Below are positions 40,247-48,135 of a DNA stretch of 64,000 nt, piece after piece. Made by a program: the position numbers and the translations under genes. The stretch covers positions 62,001 through 126,000 of the forward strand of contig LAKY01000050.1 in the NCBI GenBank assembly GCA_000987045.1, written 5' to 3'. The notes below the pieces were generated by a model. The model did no database searches and had not been told where the DNA came from. It worked only from the letters and a program-made list of their open reading frames with translations. The stretch comes from Clostridiales bacterium PH28_bin88 (GTDB lineage Bacteria > Bacillota > PH28-bin88). Within the stretch, counting starts at the first letter, position 1, and each line of letters starts with the position of its first letter.

Positions 40247-40275
40247 GTGCCGGGCGGATTGCGCTCGGCACTTTT
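40247..40275 (+). terminator. Rho-independent terminator after hppA
   Basis: GTGCCGGGCG / CGCTCGGCAC (10 bp with one G-U) and a 5-nt loop, followed by TTTTATT. Confidence 0.85.
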
Positions 40276-40360
40276 ATTCTAAATGAAGGATTTAGCGGCA
40301 GCGGTGTAGAAGGATTGCCCAACCGGGAAAAATGGCAATACTTACATGGGGGCGGAGTTT

Positions 40361-41128
40361 GTGGCAAAGGTGCACCCGCTGGCGGAATCCTTCTTTTTTC
40401 CGGCCGGACCCACCGGTGTTTTGCTGGTTCACGGGTTGACAGCCTCGCCGTCAGAAATGCGGCTATTAGGGGAAAAGCTGGCAGCCGAGGGTTATACGGT
40501 ACTGGCTCCGTTACTGGCCGGGCACGGCACCACCCCGGAAGCGCTTGCGCGCACCCGCTGGCCGGACTGGTACCGCAGCGTCGAGGAGGGTACCGGACAA
40601 ATAAGAGCCCGCTGCCGGGTACTGGTGGGAGTAGGGTTGTCTACCGGCGCCCTGCTATGCCTGCACGCTGCCGCCAGTGGCCTGTTCCATGGTGTTGCGG
40701 CGCTGTCGACCCCGCTGCGCCTTACCCATTGGCTGGCGCCGTTTGTCCCGGTGATCAAGTGGTTCCGGCCGTTTTGGGCTAAAAACAAAACACCGGACCA
40801 ACTGGCTATGGAGGTTGCTGCCGGGCGGTTTGCCTATGACCGCCAGCCTTCGGCCGCGGTGGCCAGTATGCTTGCCTTGGGGCGGGTGGTGCGGCGGGAA
40901 CTGCCCAACATCCGGGTTCCGGCCCTGGTGATCCAGTCGGAGGGCGACCTGGGAATCGATTCCCACTGCGCCCAAGACTTGATCCGCGGGCTGGGGAGTG
41001 CGGAAAAGCGGCTCGTGGAATTAAAGGCCTCGGGTCACCTGGTGACCATTGACCGGGAACGGGACATTGTTTTCCAGGCGGTACTGGACCTGGTGAGGTT
41101 GGTGGAAAAGACAAGACGGAACGGGTAG
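40361..41128 (+). CDS. Alpha/beta-hydrolase carboxylesterase (Est30-like)
   Basis: This esterase has about 255 residues. The oxyanion segment [15 protein letters not shown] and nucleophile elbow GLSTG (in [14 protein letters not shown]) belong to the monoacylglycerol lipase/Est30 family. An Asp in SEGDLGID and a His in [11 protein letters not shown] complete the triad near the C-terminus. In Bacillus-like genomes this gene commonly sits between secG and rnr, consistent with its place here. The start is uncertain: ATG 40346 has no ribosome site, and GTG 40361 follows GGGGGCGGAG closely. The substrate is probably short or medium acyl esters. The stop directly touches the next start. Confidence 0.9.
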   Translation: MAKVHPLAESFFFPAGPTGVLLVHGLTASPSEMRLLGEKLAAEGYTVLAPLLAGHGTTPEALARTRWPDWYRSVEEGTGQIRARCRVLVGVGLSTGALLCLHAAASGLFHGVAALSTPLRLTHWLAPFVPVIKWFRPFWAKNKTPDQLAMEVAAGRFAYDRQPSAAVASMLALGRVVRRELPNIRVPALVIQSEGDLGIDSHCAQDLIRGLGSAEKRLVELKASGHLVTIDRERDIVFQAVLDLVRLVEKTRRNG

Positions 41129-41554
41129 GTGACAGCCAGATTGCAGACACCGGTATATCACATGTGTTTCGGCTGCGGCCGGGATAACCCCATCGGTCTT
41201 AAACTGTCCTTCCACAGGGAAGGAGAGTTGTTTTACAGCGAGTATGTGCCACCTGACCACTTCCAGGGATACCCGGGGGTGCTGCACGGAGGCATTGTCA
41301 GCACACTACTGGACGAGGTAATGGCCAACCACCTCTACACCCAGGGGAAACGGGTGGTGACCGCGGACCTGTACGTCAGGTACAAAAAGCCGGTACCTAC
41401 CGGTAAGCCTTTACGCATCGTCAGCCGGCTGAAGATGGCCAGAAAACGTTTCTTTGAACTGGAAGGCTGGATTGAGGACACCGACGGACAGGTTCTGGCA
41501 GAAGGCCGGGCGAAAATGATGGAGATGGAGGGGAACAGGGTTGAATCGCAATGA
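41129..41554 (+). CDS. PaaI-type hotdog thioesterase
   Basis: This 141-residue hotdog-fold protein has the catalytic segment PGVLHGGIVSTLLDEVMANH (the HGG loop and Asp/Glu on the long helix). It is preceded by a CFGCGRDNPIGLKL knuckle seen in one branch of acyl-CoA thioesterases. These enzymes release free acids from stalled acyl-CoA. The GTG start immediately follows the esterase stop codon, and its end overlaps the HD gene by 14 nt, so the three genes form one translational unit. The CoA ester it acts on is unknown. Confidence 0.88.
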   Translation: MTARLQTPVYHMCFGCGRDNPIGLKLSFHREGELFYSEYVPPDHFQGYPGVLHGGIVSTLLDEVMANHLYTQGKRVVTADLYVRYKKPVPTGKPLRIVSRLKMARKRFFELEGWIEDTDGQVLAEGRAKMMEMEGNRVESQ

Positions 41555-42092
41555 AGCCTTAGAACTCATGGAAAAACACCTGACCAACGTCAACCTGCGC
41601 AAGCACAGCCTATCTGTTGAGGCGGTCATGCGCGGCCTGGCGGCACACTTCGGGGAGGACCAGGAGTTGTGGGGCCTGGCGGGGTTGCTGCACGACATCG
41701 ACTACGAAGAGACCAAGGACGACCCGGCCCGCCACAGCCTGGTAGGCGGGGAAATGTTAGAGAAACTGGGTCTTCCGGCAGAGGTGGTGTCTGCGGTTAA
41801 AGCGCACAACGACTACCACGGCATTCCACGGGAATCTTTGATGGACAAGGCATTGTATGCCACTGATCCTCTGACCGGTCTCGTTGTGGCGGGGGCGCTG
41901 ATCCGGCCGGAGAAGAAGCTGGCGGTGCTGGACGTGCCGTTTCTCATCAACCGCTTTCACGAGAAGTCGTTTGCCCGGGGGGCCAGGCGGGAAACCATCC
42001 TGGCCTGCGGCGAATTGGGGCTTAGCCTGGAGGAATTTCTGGGCATCGGACTGGAGGCCATGCAGGGGATTGCCGCCGAACTGGGGTTATAG
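41541..42092 (+). CDS. HD-domain phosphohydrolase
   Basis: This 183-residue HDIG-type protein carries metal-site residues H22 (LRKHSLSVEAVM), H51-D52 (LLHDIDYEE), H65 (ARHSLVGGEML) and a downstream KAHNDYHG and DPLTGL. The predicted fold is a single HD domain that hydrolyses phosphate esters or nucleotides. TTG start with GAGGGG about 6 nt upstream, overlapping the thioesterase gene by 14 nt. The substrate is unknown. Confidence 0.88.
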   Translation: MNRNEALELMEKHLTNVNLRKHSLSVEAVMRGLAAHFGEDQELWGLAGLLHDIDYEETKDDPARHSLVGGEMLEKLGLPAEVVSAVKAHNDYHGIPRESLMDKALYATDPLTGLVVAGALIRPEKKLAVLDVPFLINRFHEKSFARGARRETILACGELGLSLEEFLGIGLEAMQGIAAELGL

Positions 42093-42164
42093 AGCGCTTT
42101 GAAAACCTCTCTAAGTAGGGTAGAAGGTGGCGGGACCGGTTTTCAGTTCTTCGGTTCTCCTGAC

Positions 42165-42200
42165 TCCCGCAACCTGACGACCGACGACCGAAATGACAGG
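42165..42200. repeat. Short low-complexity tract (GACCGAC units)
   Basis: Repeated CTGACGACCGACGACCGA-like units in the HD-rnr spacer, of the same general style as other tracts in the window. Confidence 0.4.
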
Positions 42201-42246
42201 GTGGTTGTTCGCGAAATGCGGATGCCACCCGAATATTTTCCACCAC

Positions 42247-42345
42247 GGTATAAGTGCAACTTTGACTTCTGCCGTCGCTTACGCTCGGCACAAGTCAAGT
42301 TTTCTTTATGGAATACTTTGTTTCCTTTAAAGAAGACTATGTGTA
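42247..42345 (-). repeat. Interspersed repeat, degenerate copy 3
   Basis: ATAAGTGCAAC, CAAGTCAAGTTTTCTTTA and an intervening GC-rich segment align with copy 1 at 16862-16925 in the same orientation. It lies directly ahead of the rnr ribosome site, so it probably forms part of the rnr leader. Confidence 0.65.
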
Positions 42346-42368
42346 TTACAGTGATAGGAGTGTTTTAT

Positions 42369-44504
42369 TTGAGTTTACGTGAACGATTACTGGAGTTTAT
42401 GCGGAAGAAGACATACAAACCCTTGACTGCCGAGGAACTGGCGGCATCCTTCCAGGTGAAGGAGATGGAGGCCTTTGTCAGGCTCTTGCGGGAGTTGGAG
42501 CAGGCGGGTGCGGTGATCCTCACCCGCAAAAACAAGTACGGCCTGCCGGAAAAAATGGGCCTGGTGGTCGGTCGCCTGCAGGGGCACCCCAAGGGGTTTG
42601 GCTTTGTCATCTCCGACCGCGCGGGGGAACCGGACACCTACATAAGTGCGGAGAACCTTAACGGGGCGATGCATAACGACCGGGTGGTGGCGCGCCTGGC
42701 CCGCACCGTGGGAGACGGGGCCAAACCTGAAGGAGAGGTCATCCGCATCCTGGAGCGGGCCAACCGGCAGGTGGTGGGTACTTTTGAACGCGGCAGGCAT
42801 TACGGGTTCGTGGTGCCCGACGACAACCGCCTGGGGCAGGACGTTTTTGTCCCCCAGGCGGAAACCAGGGGGGCCAACAGCAAAGATAAAGTAGTGGTGG
42901 AGATTACCCGCTGGCCGGAAAAGCGCCGCAATCCCGAGGGGAAAGTCGTCGAGATACTAGGCCGGAGAGGGACCCCAGGGGTGGATATCCTGTCCATTGT
43001 TCGTAAACACCAGTTACCAGAGGAATTTCCCCTGGCAGTCCTTAAAGAGGCGGAGCGCATTCCCCTCGACATCAAAGAGGAGGACCCGGCCGGCCGGCGG
43101 GATCTGCGGGGGGTCCGGATGGTCACCATCGACGGAGAGGATGCCAAGGACCTGGACGATGCGGTATCCATCGAGGTACTCCCTGACGGGGTTTTCCGCC
43201 TGGGTGTGCACATCGCTGACGTGGGTTACTACGTCAAGGAGGGCAGCCGGCTGGACAAGGAGGCCTTCAAGCGGGGAACCAGCGTCTACCTGGTGGACAG
43301 GGTGATTCCCATGCTGCCACCACGGCTGTCCAACGGCATCTGCAGCTTGAATGCCGGTGAGGACCGGCTGGCCATGACCTGCTTGATGGACGTGGACGAC
43401 CGGGGGCAGGTGCGGCGCTACGAGATCTTTCCCTCGATCATCCACGTGCGCGAGCGCATGACGTACGACCAAGTGCGGGGGATCCTGGTTGACCGGGATC
43501 CCGGTCTCTGCCGCCGTTACCAGCCCCTGGTGGAAGACTTTCAATTGATGGAGCGGCTGTGCCAGGTCCTTTACCGCCGCCGCCTGGAACGGGGGGCCAT
43601 CGACTTCCAGTTTCCGGAGAGCAAGGTAAAACTGGACGACCGGGGAAAACCGGCAGAGATCATCAAAAGGACCCGCTCCATATCCGAGCAGATCATCGAG
43701 GAGTTCATGCTGCTGGCCAACGAGACGGTGGCCGCCCACATGTACAACCTGGAAGCCCCTTTTATCTACCGCGTGCACGAGGAGCCCGGCAGCGACAGCC
43801 TCCAGCAGTTGAACGACTTCCTCCATACCCTGGGTTACCATGTCAAGAACGGCAGCAGGGCCGGCATCCACCCTCGCGCCTTTCAAGCCGTGGTGAACAA
43901 GGTGGCCGGGCGGCCCGAGGAAAAGGTGGTCAGCATGGTGATGCTCCGTTCAATGAAACATGCCCGCTACGACGCGGCTTGCCTGGGCCATTTCGGCCTG
44001 GCGGCCCAGTACTACACCCACTTTACCTCCCCTATCCGTCGCTACCCGGACCTGGTCATTCACCGTGTTATCCGGGAAATGCTGGAGAAGGGCAAGCTGG
44101 CCCCCCGGCGGCGGGCCAAGCTTATCGAGTTGATGCCGGAGTACGCGGAACAGTCCTCTGTCCGCGAAAAGGTCGCGGAGGAGGCGGAGCGGGAAACGGT
44201 AGACCTGAAAAAAGTGGAGTACCTCCAGCGGTTTGTGGGCCAGGTTTTTCCCGGCACTGTTTCCGGGGTGGTACCTTTTGGCATGTTTGTCGAGCTAGAA
44301 AACACGGTGGAGGGATTAGTACATGTCTCAACCATGACGGACGATTATTACCAGTACCTGGAGAAGCAGTTGACCTTGCTGGGCCAGCACACCAGAAAAA
44401 GCTACCGGATTGGCGACCCCGTCAAGGTGCAGGTGATCCGGGCGGACGTGGAGACCCGCCAGGTGGACTTTGAACTGGCGGAGGAGAATGGAAAACGTGT
44501 ATAA
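42369..44504 (+). CDS. rnr: Ribonuclease R
   Basis: This 711-residue, processive 3'-5' exoribonuclease acts on structured RNA and on tmRNA-tagged messages. TTG 42369 follows ATAGGAG by 8 nt and gives SLRERLLEFMRKKTYKPLTA; the longer upstream frame crosses repeat DNA and is rejected. A winged-helix start is followed by two cold-shock domains (about 70-215). The RNB catalytic domain contains MVTIDGEDAKDLDDAVSIEV and the channel residues in HFTSPIRRYPDLVIHRVI. A C-terminal S1 domain ends the protein (FPGTVSGVVPFGMFVELENT). Its pairing with smpB and ssrA nearby matches the trans-translation quality-control pathway. Confidence 0.97.
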   Translation: MSLRERLLEFMRKKTYKPLTAEELAASFQVKEMEAFVRLLRELEQAGAVILTRKNKYGLPEKMGLVVGRLQGHPKGFGFVISDRAGEPDTYISAENLNGAMHNDRVVARLARTVGDGAKPEGEVIRILERANRQVVGTFERGRHYGFVVPDDNRLGQDVFVPQAETRGANSKDKVVVEITRWPEKRRNPEGKVVEILGRRGTPGVDILSIVRKHQLPEEFPLAVLKEAERIPLDIKEEDPAGRRDLRGVRMVTIDGEDAKDLDDAVSIEVLPDGVFRLGVHIADVGYYVKEGSRLDKEAFKRGTSVYLVDRVIPMLPPRLSNGICSLNAGEDRLAMTCLMDVDDRGQVRRYEIFPSIIHVRERMTYDQVRGILVDRDPGLCRRYQPLVEDFQLMERLCQVLYRRRLERGAIDFQFPESKVKLDDRGKPAEIIKRTRSISEQIIEEFMLLANETVAAHMYNLEAPFIYRVHEEPGSDSLQQLNDFLHTLGYHVKNGSRAGIHPRAFQAVVNKVAGRPEEKVVSMVMLRSMKHARYDAACLGHFGLAAQYYTHFTSPIRRYPDLVIHRVIREMLEKGKLAPRRRAKLIELMPEYAEQSSVREKVAEEAERETVDLKKVEYLQRFVGQVFPGTVSGVVPFGMFVELENTVEGLVHVSTMTDDYYQYLEKQLTLLGQHTRKSYRIGDPVKVQVIRADVETRQVDFELAEENGKRV

Positions 44505-44570
44505 TTTACTCCCTGAAGCAAAAAACTATGATACGGATGTATTGCGGCAATAATGGAGGGGAGTGAAAAA

Positions 44571-45680
44571 ATGCGCGGCAAAAAACGGGGTGTTTTATCA
44601 CTGCTGGTCTTCCTGCTGGTCATTTTTGTCCTTGGGGCGTGGGGATGCGCGAGGAACATCAAATCCGACGAGCCCAGGACCCCCAAAGAGGAACCCAAGG
44701 TGGAGCAACCCGTCGGGTATGTGGGTTCCAGCAGTTGCGGGGCTTGCCATGCCAACCAGTTTGATGCCTGGGAGAATACCCTGCACCGGCGGATGGTCCA
44801 GGATGCCAAGAAGGCCAACGTGATCAAGGGAGACTTCACCAAGGCCGGCAATCCCTTCGAGGTGGCCAAGGACGTCAAGGAGCAAGACATCATTTATACC
44901 CTGGGTTCGGAGTGGAAGCAGCGGTACCTGATCAAACAGGGCGATGACTTCCGCATCCTGCCCGCCGAATGGATTGTAGCCACCAAGAGCTGGAAGCCAT
45001 ACAATGCCGAAGACTGGGACAAGCGGGCCTGGGAAGACCTGTGCATTGCCTGTCATACCACCGGGTACAACGCCAAGACCGGAGAATTCAAAGACTCGGG
45101 CATCGGCTGTGAGGCATGTCACGGCCCTGGGGAAAAACATGTCGGCTCCAGAGACAAGGCGGACATCGTCAACCCGAAAAACCTGGAGTTTGAGAGACAG
45201 GTCGAGGTCTGCGGCCAGTGCCACTACCGGGGCAAGAACAAGAAGGAACCCACCCGGGAGGATGCCCTCGGCTTCAAACCCGGTGACAACATCGGCGAGT
45301 GGGTAACCCTGCTTGAACCCAAGCCGGGAGAAGAGACGGATGCCTTCTTCGCCGACGGCGCTTCCAAGAAGCATCACCAGCAGTACCAGGATTACATTCA
45401 GAGCAAGCACTACACCTCCAAGAAGGTGACCTGCACCACCTGCCATGACCCGCACAAGGCGGAAGACCCGGTAGGTGAACCGGCGCTCAAGAAACCGCTG
45501 GACGAACTCTGCACCACCTGCCACAGGGAAGGAGGCCTGGCTGCAGCGTTGCCGACGCCCATCGACCTCGACAAGTATATGCCCAAGCGAGCCAAGAGCG
45601 CCACCGAGCAGGACATCCGCAGCCACACCTTCAAGCCGGGGCAAACCGAAACCATCCCCAAGAAACCGTACCAGAGCTAA
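44571..45680 (+). CDS. Six-heme c-type cytochrome, cytochrome c554 family, exported
   Basis: This 369-residue protein starts at ATG 44571, 8 nt after GGAGGGGAG. A signal sequence (residues 7-25) ends AWGC, which could be a non-standard lipobox with Cys26 lipidated. Six CXXCH heme sites are visible: CGACH (56), CIACH (158), CEACH (180), CGQCH (214), CTTCH (288) and CTTCH (314). The layout, including YVGSSSCGACHANQFDAWEN and GIGCEACHGPGEKHV, matches the cytochrome c554 group of multiheme proteins. It should sit outside the membrane and pass electrons, perhaps to an inorganic acceptor. No partner oxidoreductase or maturation gene is nearby. A hairpin at 45696 follows. Confidence 0.94.
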   Translation: MRGKKRGVLSLLVFLLVIFVLGAWGCARNIKSDEPRTPKEEPKVEQPVGYVGSSSCGACHANQFDAWENTLHRRMVQDAKKANVIKGDFTKAGNPFEVAKDVKEQDIIYTLGSEWKQRYLIKQGDDFRILPAEWIVATKSWKPYNAEDWDKRAWEDLCIACHTTGYNAKTGEFKDSGIGCEACHGPGEKHVGSRDKADIVNPKNLEFERQVEVCGQCHYRGKNKKEPTREDALGFKPGDNIGEWVTLLEPKPGEETDAFFADGASKKHHQQYQDYIQSKHYTSKKVTCTTCHDPHKAEDPVGEPALKKPLDELCTTCHREGGLAAALPTPIDLDKYMPKRAKSATEQDIRSHTFKPGQTETIPKKPYQS

Positions 45681-45695
45681 CCTAAAATACCTTCG

Positions 45696-45722
45696 AGAAC
45701 CAGGCGAACAAGGCCTGGTTCT
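45696..45722 (+). terminator. Hairpin terminator after the cytochrome gene
   Basis: Perfect 10-bp stem AGAACCAGGC / GCCTGGTTCT with a 7-nt loop; only a short A/T-rich tail follows. Confidence 0.6.
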
Positions 45723-45758
45723 TAATTGCCATTAATTAACATTATTCTCCCCGGGCTC

Positions 45759-45786
45759 TTGACTTCGGGTGCAGCTTTGATATAAT
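45759..45786 (+). promoter_or_regulatory. Promoter of smpB-ssrA
   Basis: TTGACT (45759-45764), a 16-nt spacer and TATAAT (45781-45786), about 90 nt ahead of smpB. Confidence 0.7.
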
Positions 45787-45876
45787 AATCATGAGAAACT
45801 GTCAGTAAGCAATTTGCCGGGCCTTGGTGGTAGGTTCTCTTCCGAACACCGGGTCTTTTGTTTCGGGGTGAGTATA

Positions 45877-46344
45877 GTGGCGGAAAGAACCGTCAAAGTC
45901 GTAACAGAAAACCGCAAAGCCCGCCACGACTACTTTATTGAAGAGACTTACGAGGCGGGGATTGCCCTCAAGGGGACCGAGGTTAAATCCCTGCGAGCGG
46001 GCAAGGGCAACCTGAGAGACAGCTATGCCCGCGTTGAAAACGGCGAGGTCATGCTGTATAATATGCACATCAGCCCGTACGAGCAGGGCAACCGGTTCAA
46101 CCATGAACCCACGCGCCCGCGGAAACTCCTCCTTCACAAAGGGGAGATCAACCGCCTGCTGGGCAAGACCAGGGAGAAAGGGCTGACATTGGTACCGCTC
46201 AAGGTCTACTTCAATTCCCGGGGCAGGGCCAAACTCGAACTGGGCCTGGCCAAAGGAAAGAAGCTGCATGACAAGCGGGAGGACATCGCCGAACGCGATG
46301 CCAAGCGGGAGATTGAAAAGGCCTTCCGCGAGCGACAGAAGTAG
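45877..46344 (+). CDS. smpB: tmRNA-binding protein SmpB
   Basis: This 155-residue protein starts at GTG 45877, 6 nt or so after GGGGTGAG; a longer frame upstream has no support. The OB-fold core includes [39 protein letters not shown] and the RNA-contacting [13 protein letters not shown]. The C-terminal basic tail ([20 protein letters not shown]) is complete and inserts into the decoding centre in known structures. SmpB brings alanyl-tmRNA to stalled ribosomes. Its tmRNA gene starts 10 nt after the stop codon, so both are probably on one primary transcript. Confidence 0.98.
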   Translation: MAERTVKVVTENRKARHDYFIEETYEAGIALKGTEVKSLRAGKGNLRDSYARVENGEVMLYNMHISPYEQGNRFNHEPTRPRKLLLHKGEINRLLGKTREKGLTLVPLKVYFNSRGRAKLELGLAKGKKLHDKREDIAERDAKREIEKAFRERQK

Positions 46345-46445
46345 TTGCTAACATGGGGGTGTACTGGTTTCGACGGGGGAAGGATTGGCAGGGATAGCGA
46401 GCCGGGGTTCCATCAGCCCGTAATACGGTGGGCCTTTAATTAAAC

Positions 46446-46475
46446 GCCAAAGAAAACTACGCTTTAGCTGCTTAA
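46446..46475 (+). other. tmRNA tag-peptide reading frame
   Basis: The resume codon GCC follows TTAAAC, and the frame reads AKENYALAA then TAA. With the alanine carried by tmRNA itself, the tag would be A-AKENYALAA, ending in the LAA degron recognised by ClpXP-type proteases. Confidence 0.92.
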
Positions 46476-46688
46476 TTGCGGCTAACCTCCTACCCGTTGC
46501 TCCCGCGGTGCGGGACTAGGGGGTCAACTTAGCGGGATACTCCGGTCCCAATTCTCGGAGGGGCCAGGGGGAAACCCATCGAGATAGTTCCGGCATAGCC
46601 TGCCTGCGGGCGCTGCCGTAGCGAAACCCAAAACACAGGCTGCGCTCGGAGAGGTTCCTGTGGGTTCTCCTTCGGACAGGGGTTCGAT

Positions 46689-46941
46689 CCTTGGGTCGCC
46701 CTGCACGGTGACGTGCAGGTGAGAACCCGGCTTTATCGGTGAATGCGCAGCACATGATGGTGGTGTTAACACCGAGTGGTATGTGGGGTAACCCAACAGC
46801 CACGTATCGACTCATAGGCCGCCTCTAAGGTGGTACTAGGATGCGGGGAATCAACAAAACCAGTACCCGCATAACATGCCGGGGGACTCGACAGAGTCCA
46901 AGATATAGTCAGTGCCTGTACGAAAGTACGGGAAGTCCACG
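46689..46941 (+). ncRNA. Group I intron (IA-like) in the tmRNA T-loop
   Basis: This is a 253-nt insert without an ORF. The upstream exon ends in U, and CGAU of the exon pairs with GUCG at 46695-46698, giving the U-G wobble expected in P1 at the 5' splice site; the last intron base is G. P2 is CCTGCAC / GTGCAGG (46700-46719). The signature J8/7 plus P7 strand AAGATATAGTC lies at 46900-46910, and its partner GACT(C)A at 46809-46814. Two hairpins between them (46817-46832 region and ATGCGGG / CCCGCAT) resemble P7.1/P7.2 of subgroup IA. P8 is GGACTC-GACA-GAGTCC (46884-46899), and P9 has a GAAA tetraloop (46915-46932). P3 is tentative. Self-splicing is inferred, not shown. Confidence 0.9.
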
Positions 46942-46968
46942 TCCCCTCACCTCCACCATAAAAAAATC

Positions 46969-46991
46969 ACCGCGATATTCGCGGTTTTTTG
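46969..46991 (+). terminator. Rho-independent terminator of ssrA
   Basis: ACCGCGA / TCGCGGT (7 bp, 3-nt loop) followed by six T residues, starting 10 nt after the tmRNA CCA end. Confidence 0.88.
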
Positions 46992-47015
46992 TTGCTTTGA
47001 AGGAAGTCGGAGGGT

Positions 47016-47765
47016 TTATCTAGAGCCGTCCCCGAATATCCTGTCAAGTTCTGCGGATAGTCCCTCAAAAATGTAGGATTGGGCTGTTTCAGGTTTTCTA
47101 TAGGTGATATAGCTGCTGATATCCTGGTCTTCAAAAAGGTAAACGGTGACTTCTTTGCTCATCGGGTTTACAATCCAGTATTCCCTGACATCGCACGACA
47201 TGTACAGGTCAAGCTTTTTGATCAAGTCCTTGCTCCGTGTGCCCTCGGATAATACTTCCACTACAAGCGCCGGCACACCCTTGTAGTAGTCATTTTCATC
47301 CAGCTTCTCTTCAAGATCGCATATTACCATGATATCCGGCTGCACTATATTAATATTTTCCTGGTTTCTCTTCAACGTAATATCATAGGGTGCTACAAAC
47401 GGCCTGCATTTTTTGCCCTGGAACCAGTTGTAAAAAAATCCGAAAAGTTCGGTTAACGCTATCTGGTGCGCGGTCTTGGGTGAGGCCAGCAGGTATATTT
47501 CACCATCAATGTATTCATACCTTTCCTCGGTATCCTTTGTCAATTCGAGAAACTCCTCATAGGTTGCCTTTCTGCCGCCATACCCGTATTTTTCCGCCCT
47601 TTCCGTTACCGTACCCGGCGCAGCATTACGGTCTGTAACCGCGTCGCTGATGGCTGTTAATTTCGCTATTTCCGTTCCGTTCCGTGTAATGATGATATCT
47701 TCTTTGGCCGCAAGCATCAGGTATTTTCCGAAGTTGTTCTGCAGTTCCGTGGAGTTGACTTTCAT
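47016..47765 (-). CDS. Phd/YefM antitoxin domain fused to Uma2-family nuclease-like domain
   Basis: This 249-residue protein starts at ATG 47765 (reverse strand) after an AAAGGG site; a longer frame upstream crosses the operator and is rejected. Residues 1-45 are a Phd/YefM-type DNA-binding antitoxin domain (MKVNSTELQNNFGKYLMLAA, then IIITRNGTEIAKLTAI). From about 65 a Uma2 (DUF820) PD-(D/E)XK domain follows: ERYEYIDGEI, then QPDIMVICD (Asp144), LVVEVLSEGTRSKD (Glu170, Lys179) and REYWIVNP. Uma2 proteins are nuclease-fold proteins of unknown role that are abundant in cyanobacteria and some Firmicutes. The fusion implies self-repression through the repeated palindrome at 47783. AT-rich composition suggests recent transfer. 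Confidence 0.88.
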   Translation of the reverse strand: MKVNSTELQNNFGKYLMLAAKEDIIITRNGTEIAKLTAISDAVTDRNAAPGTVTERAEKYGYGGRKATYEEFLELTKDTEERYEYIDGEIYLLASPKTAHQIALTELFGFFYNWFQGKKCRPFVAPYDITLKRNQENINIVQPDIMVICDLEEKLDENDYYKGVPALVVEVLSEGTRSKDLIKKLDLYMSCDVREYWIVNPMSKEVTVYLFEDQDISSYITYRKPETAQSYIFEGLSAELDRIFGDGSR

Positions 47766-47782
47766 AGACACACACCCTTTAA

Positions 47783-47806
47783 TAGCTATATTAGCTAAAC
47801 TAGCTA
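47783..47806 (-). promoter_or_regulatory. Triple TAGCTA operator array
   Basis: The palindrome TAGCTA occurs three times at 9-bp spacing (47783, 47792, 47801) directly upstream of the Phd-Uma2 gene, inside a larger AATAGCTA / TAGCTATT inverted repeat. Phd/YefM proteins bind such arrays cooperatively for autorepression. Confidence 0.7.
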
Positions 47807-47909
47807 TTGTAATTATATGCCGGGAGCAAACTCGAGTCAAGGAGAAATCCAGAAATGTAATGTACCTGAGCTATCCCTTGAAAAATTAGGGCAGAATATA
47901 AGGCTTTTT

Positions 47910-47989
47910 GATCATTGGGCCGCCCTGCACGGAGTCGTGCAGGTGAGAGCCCGGTTTTACCGGCGAATGCGCCCCACATGATGGTGGTG
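47910..47989 (+). pseudogene. 5' fragment of a second group I intron copy
   Basis: About 80 nt match the start of the tmRNA intron with scattered differences. The match covers GAT-C.TTGGG.CGCC, the P2 hairpin (CCTGCAC / GTGCAGG with a changed loop), GTGAGA.CCCGG, GAATGCGC and CACATGATGGTGGTG. It even includes the three exon bases GAT. Similarity ends near 47990, and no AAGATATAGTC core follows, so the fragment cannot splice. Confidence 0.8.
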
Positions 47990-48135
47990 CACACTCTGAT
48001 ACGTGTACCCTAATGGGGTATATAATAATTTTGTTGCATAGCTGAAAGGTCGTTGCGGAGATAATCGGCTGTGATGGGCAATAACAGACCAATGAGGTCT
48101 TGTAAAGCACCAAATGGGAATTAGGAGAGGGGTTT
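47990..48135. other. Spacer with no recognised feature
   Basis: AT-rich DNA after the intron fragment; a TATAAT at 48019-48024 may serve the short ORF at 48136. Nothing else is recognised. Confidence 0.35.

Larger units (their letters stand above)
46355..46958 (+). ncRNA. ssrA: tmRNA gene interrupted in the T-loop
   Basis: The 5' end GGGGGTGTACTGGTTTCGAC and the 3' end CACCTCCACCA pair as the tRNA-like acceptor stem (7 bp with one G-U). The tag ORF lies at 46446-46475. The gene is 604 nt, too long for a tmRNA. The T-arm is split: the 5' exon ends AGGGGTTCGAT at 46688 and the 3' exon begins TCCCCT at 46942. Joining them gives AGGGG-TTCGATT-CCCCT, a perfect T-arm, and a 351-nt mature RNA, the usual size. 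The intervening 253 nt has group I intron features and is described separately. With SmpB, this RNA rescues stalled ribosomes and tags the peptides for proteolysis. The genomic 3' end carries an encoded CCA, and a terminator follows. Confidence 0.95.

Noticed and set aside
46516-46815. 99-codon reverse-strand ORF and its overlapping 90-codon partner in another frame
   Set aside because: They lie antisense to tmRNA and its intron and have no ribosome site; similar residues appear at 47800-47994 only because the intron fragment is repeated there.
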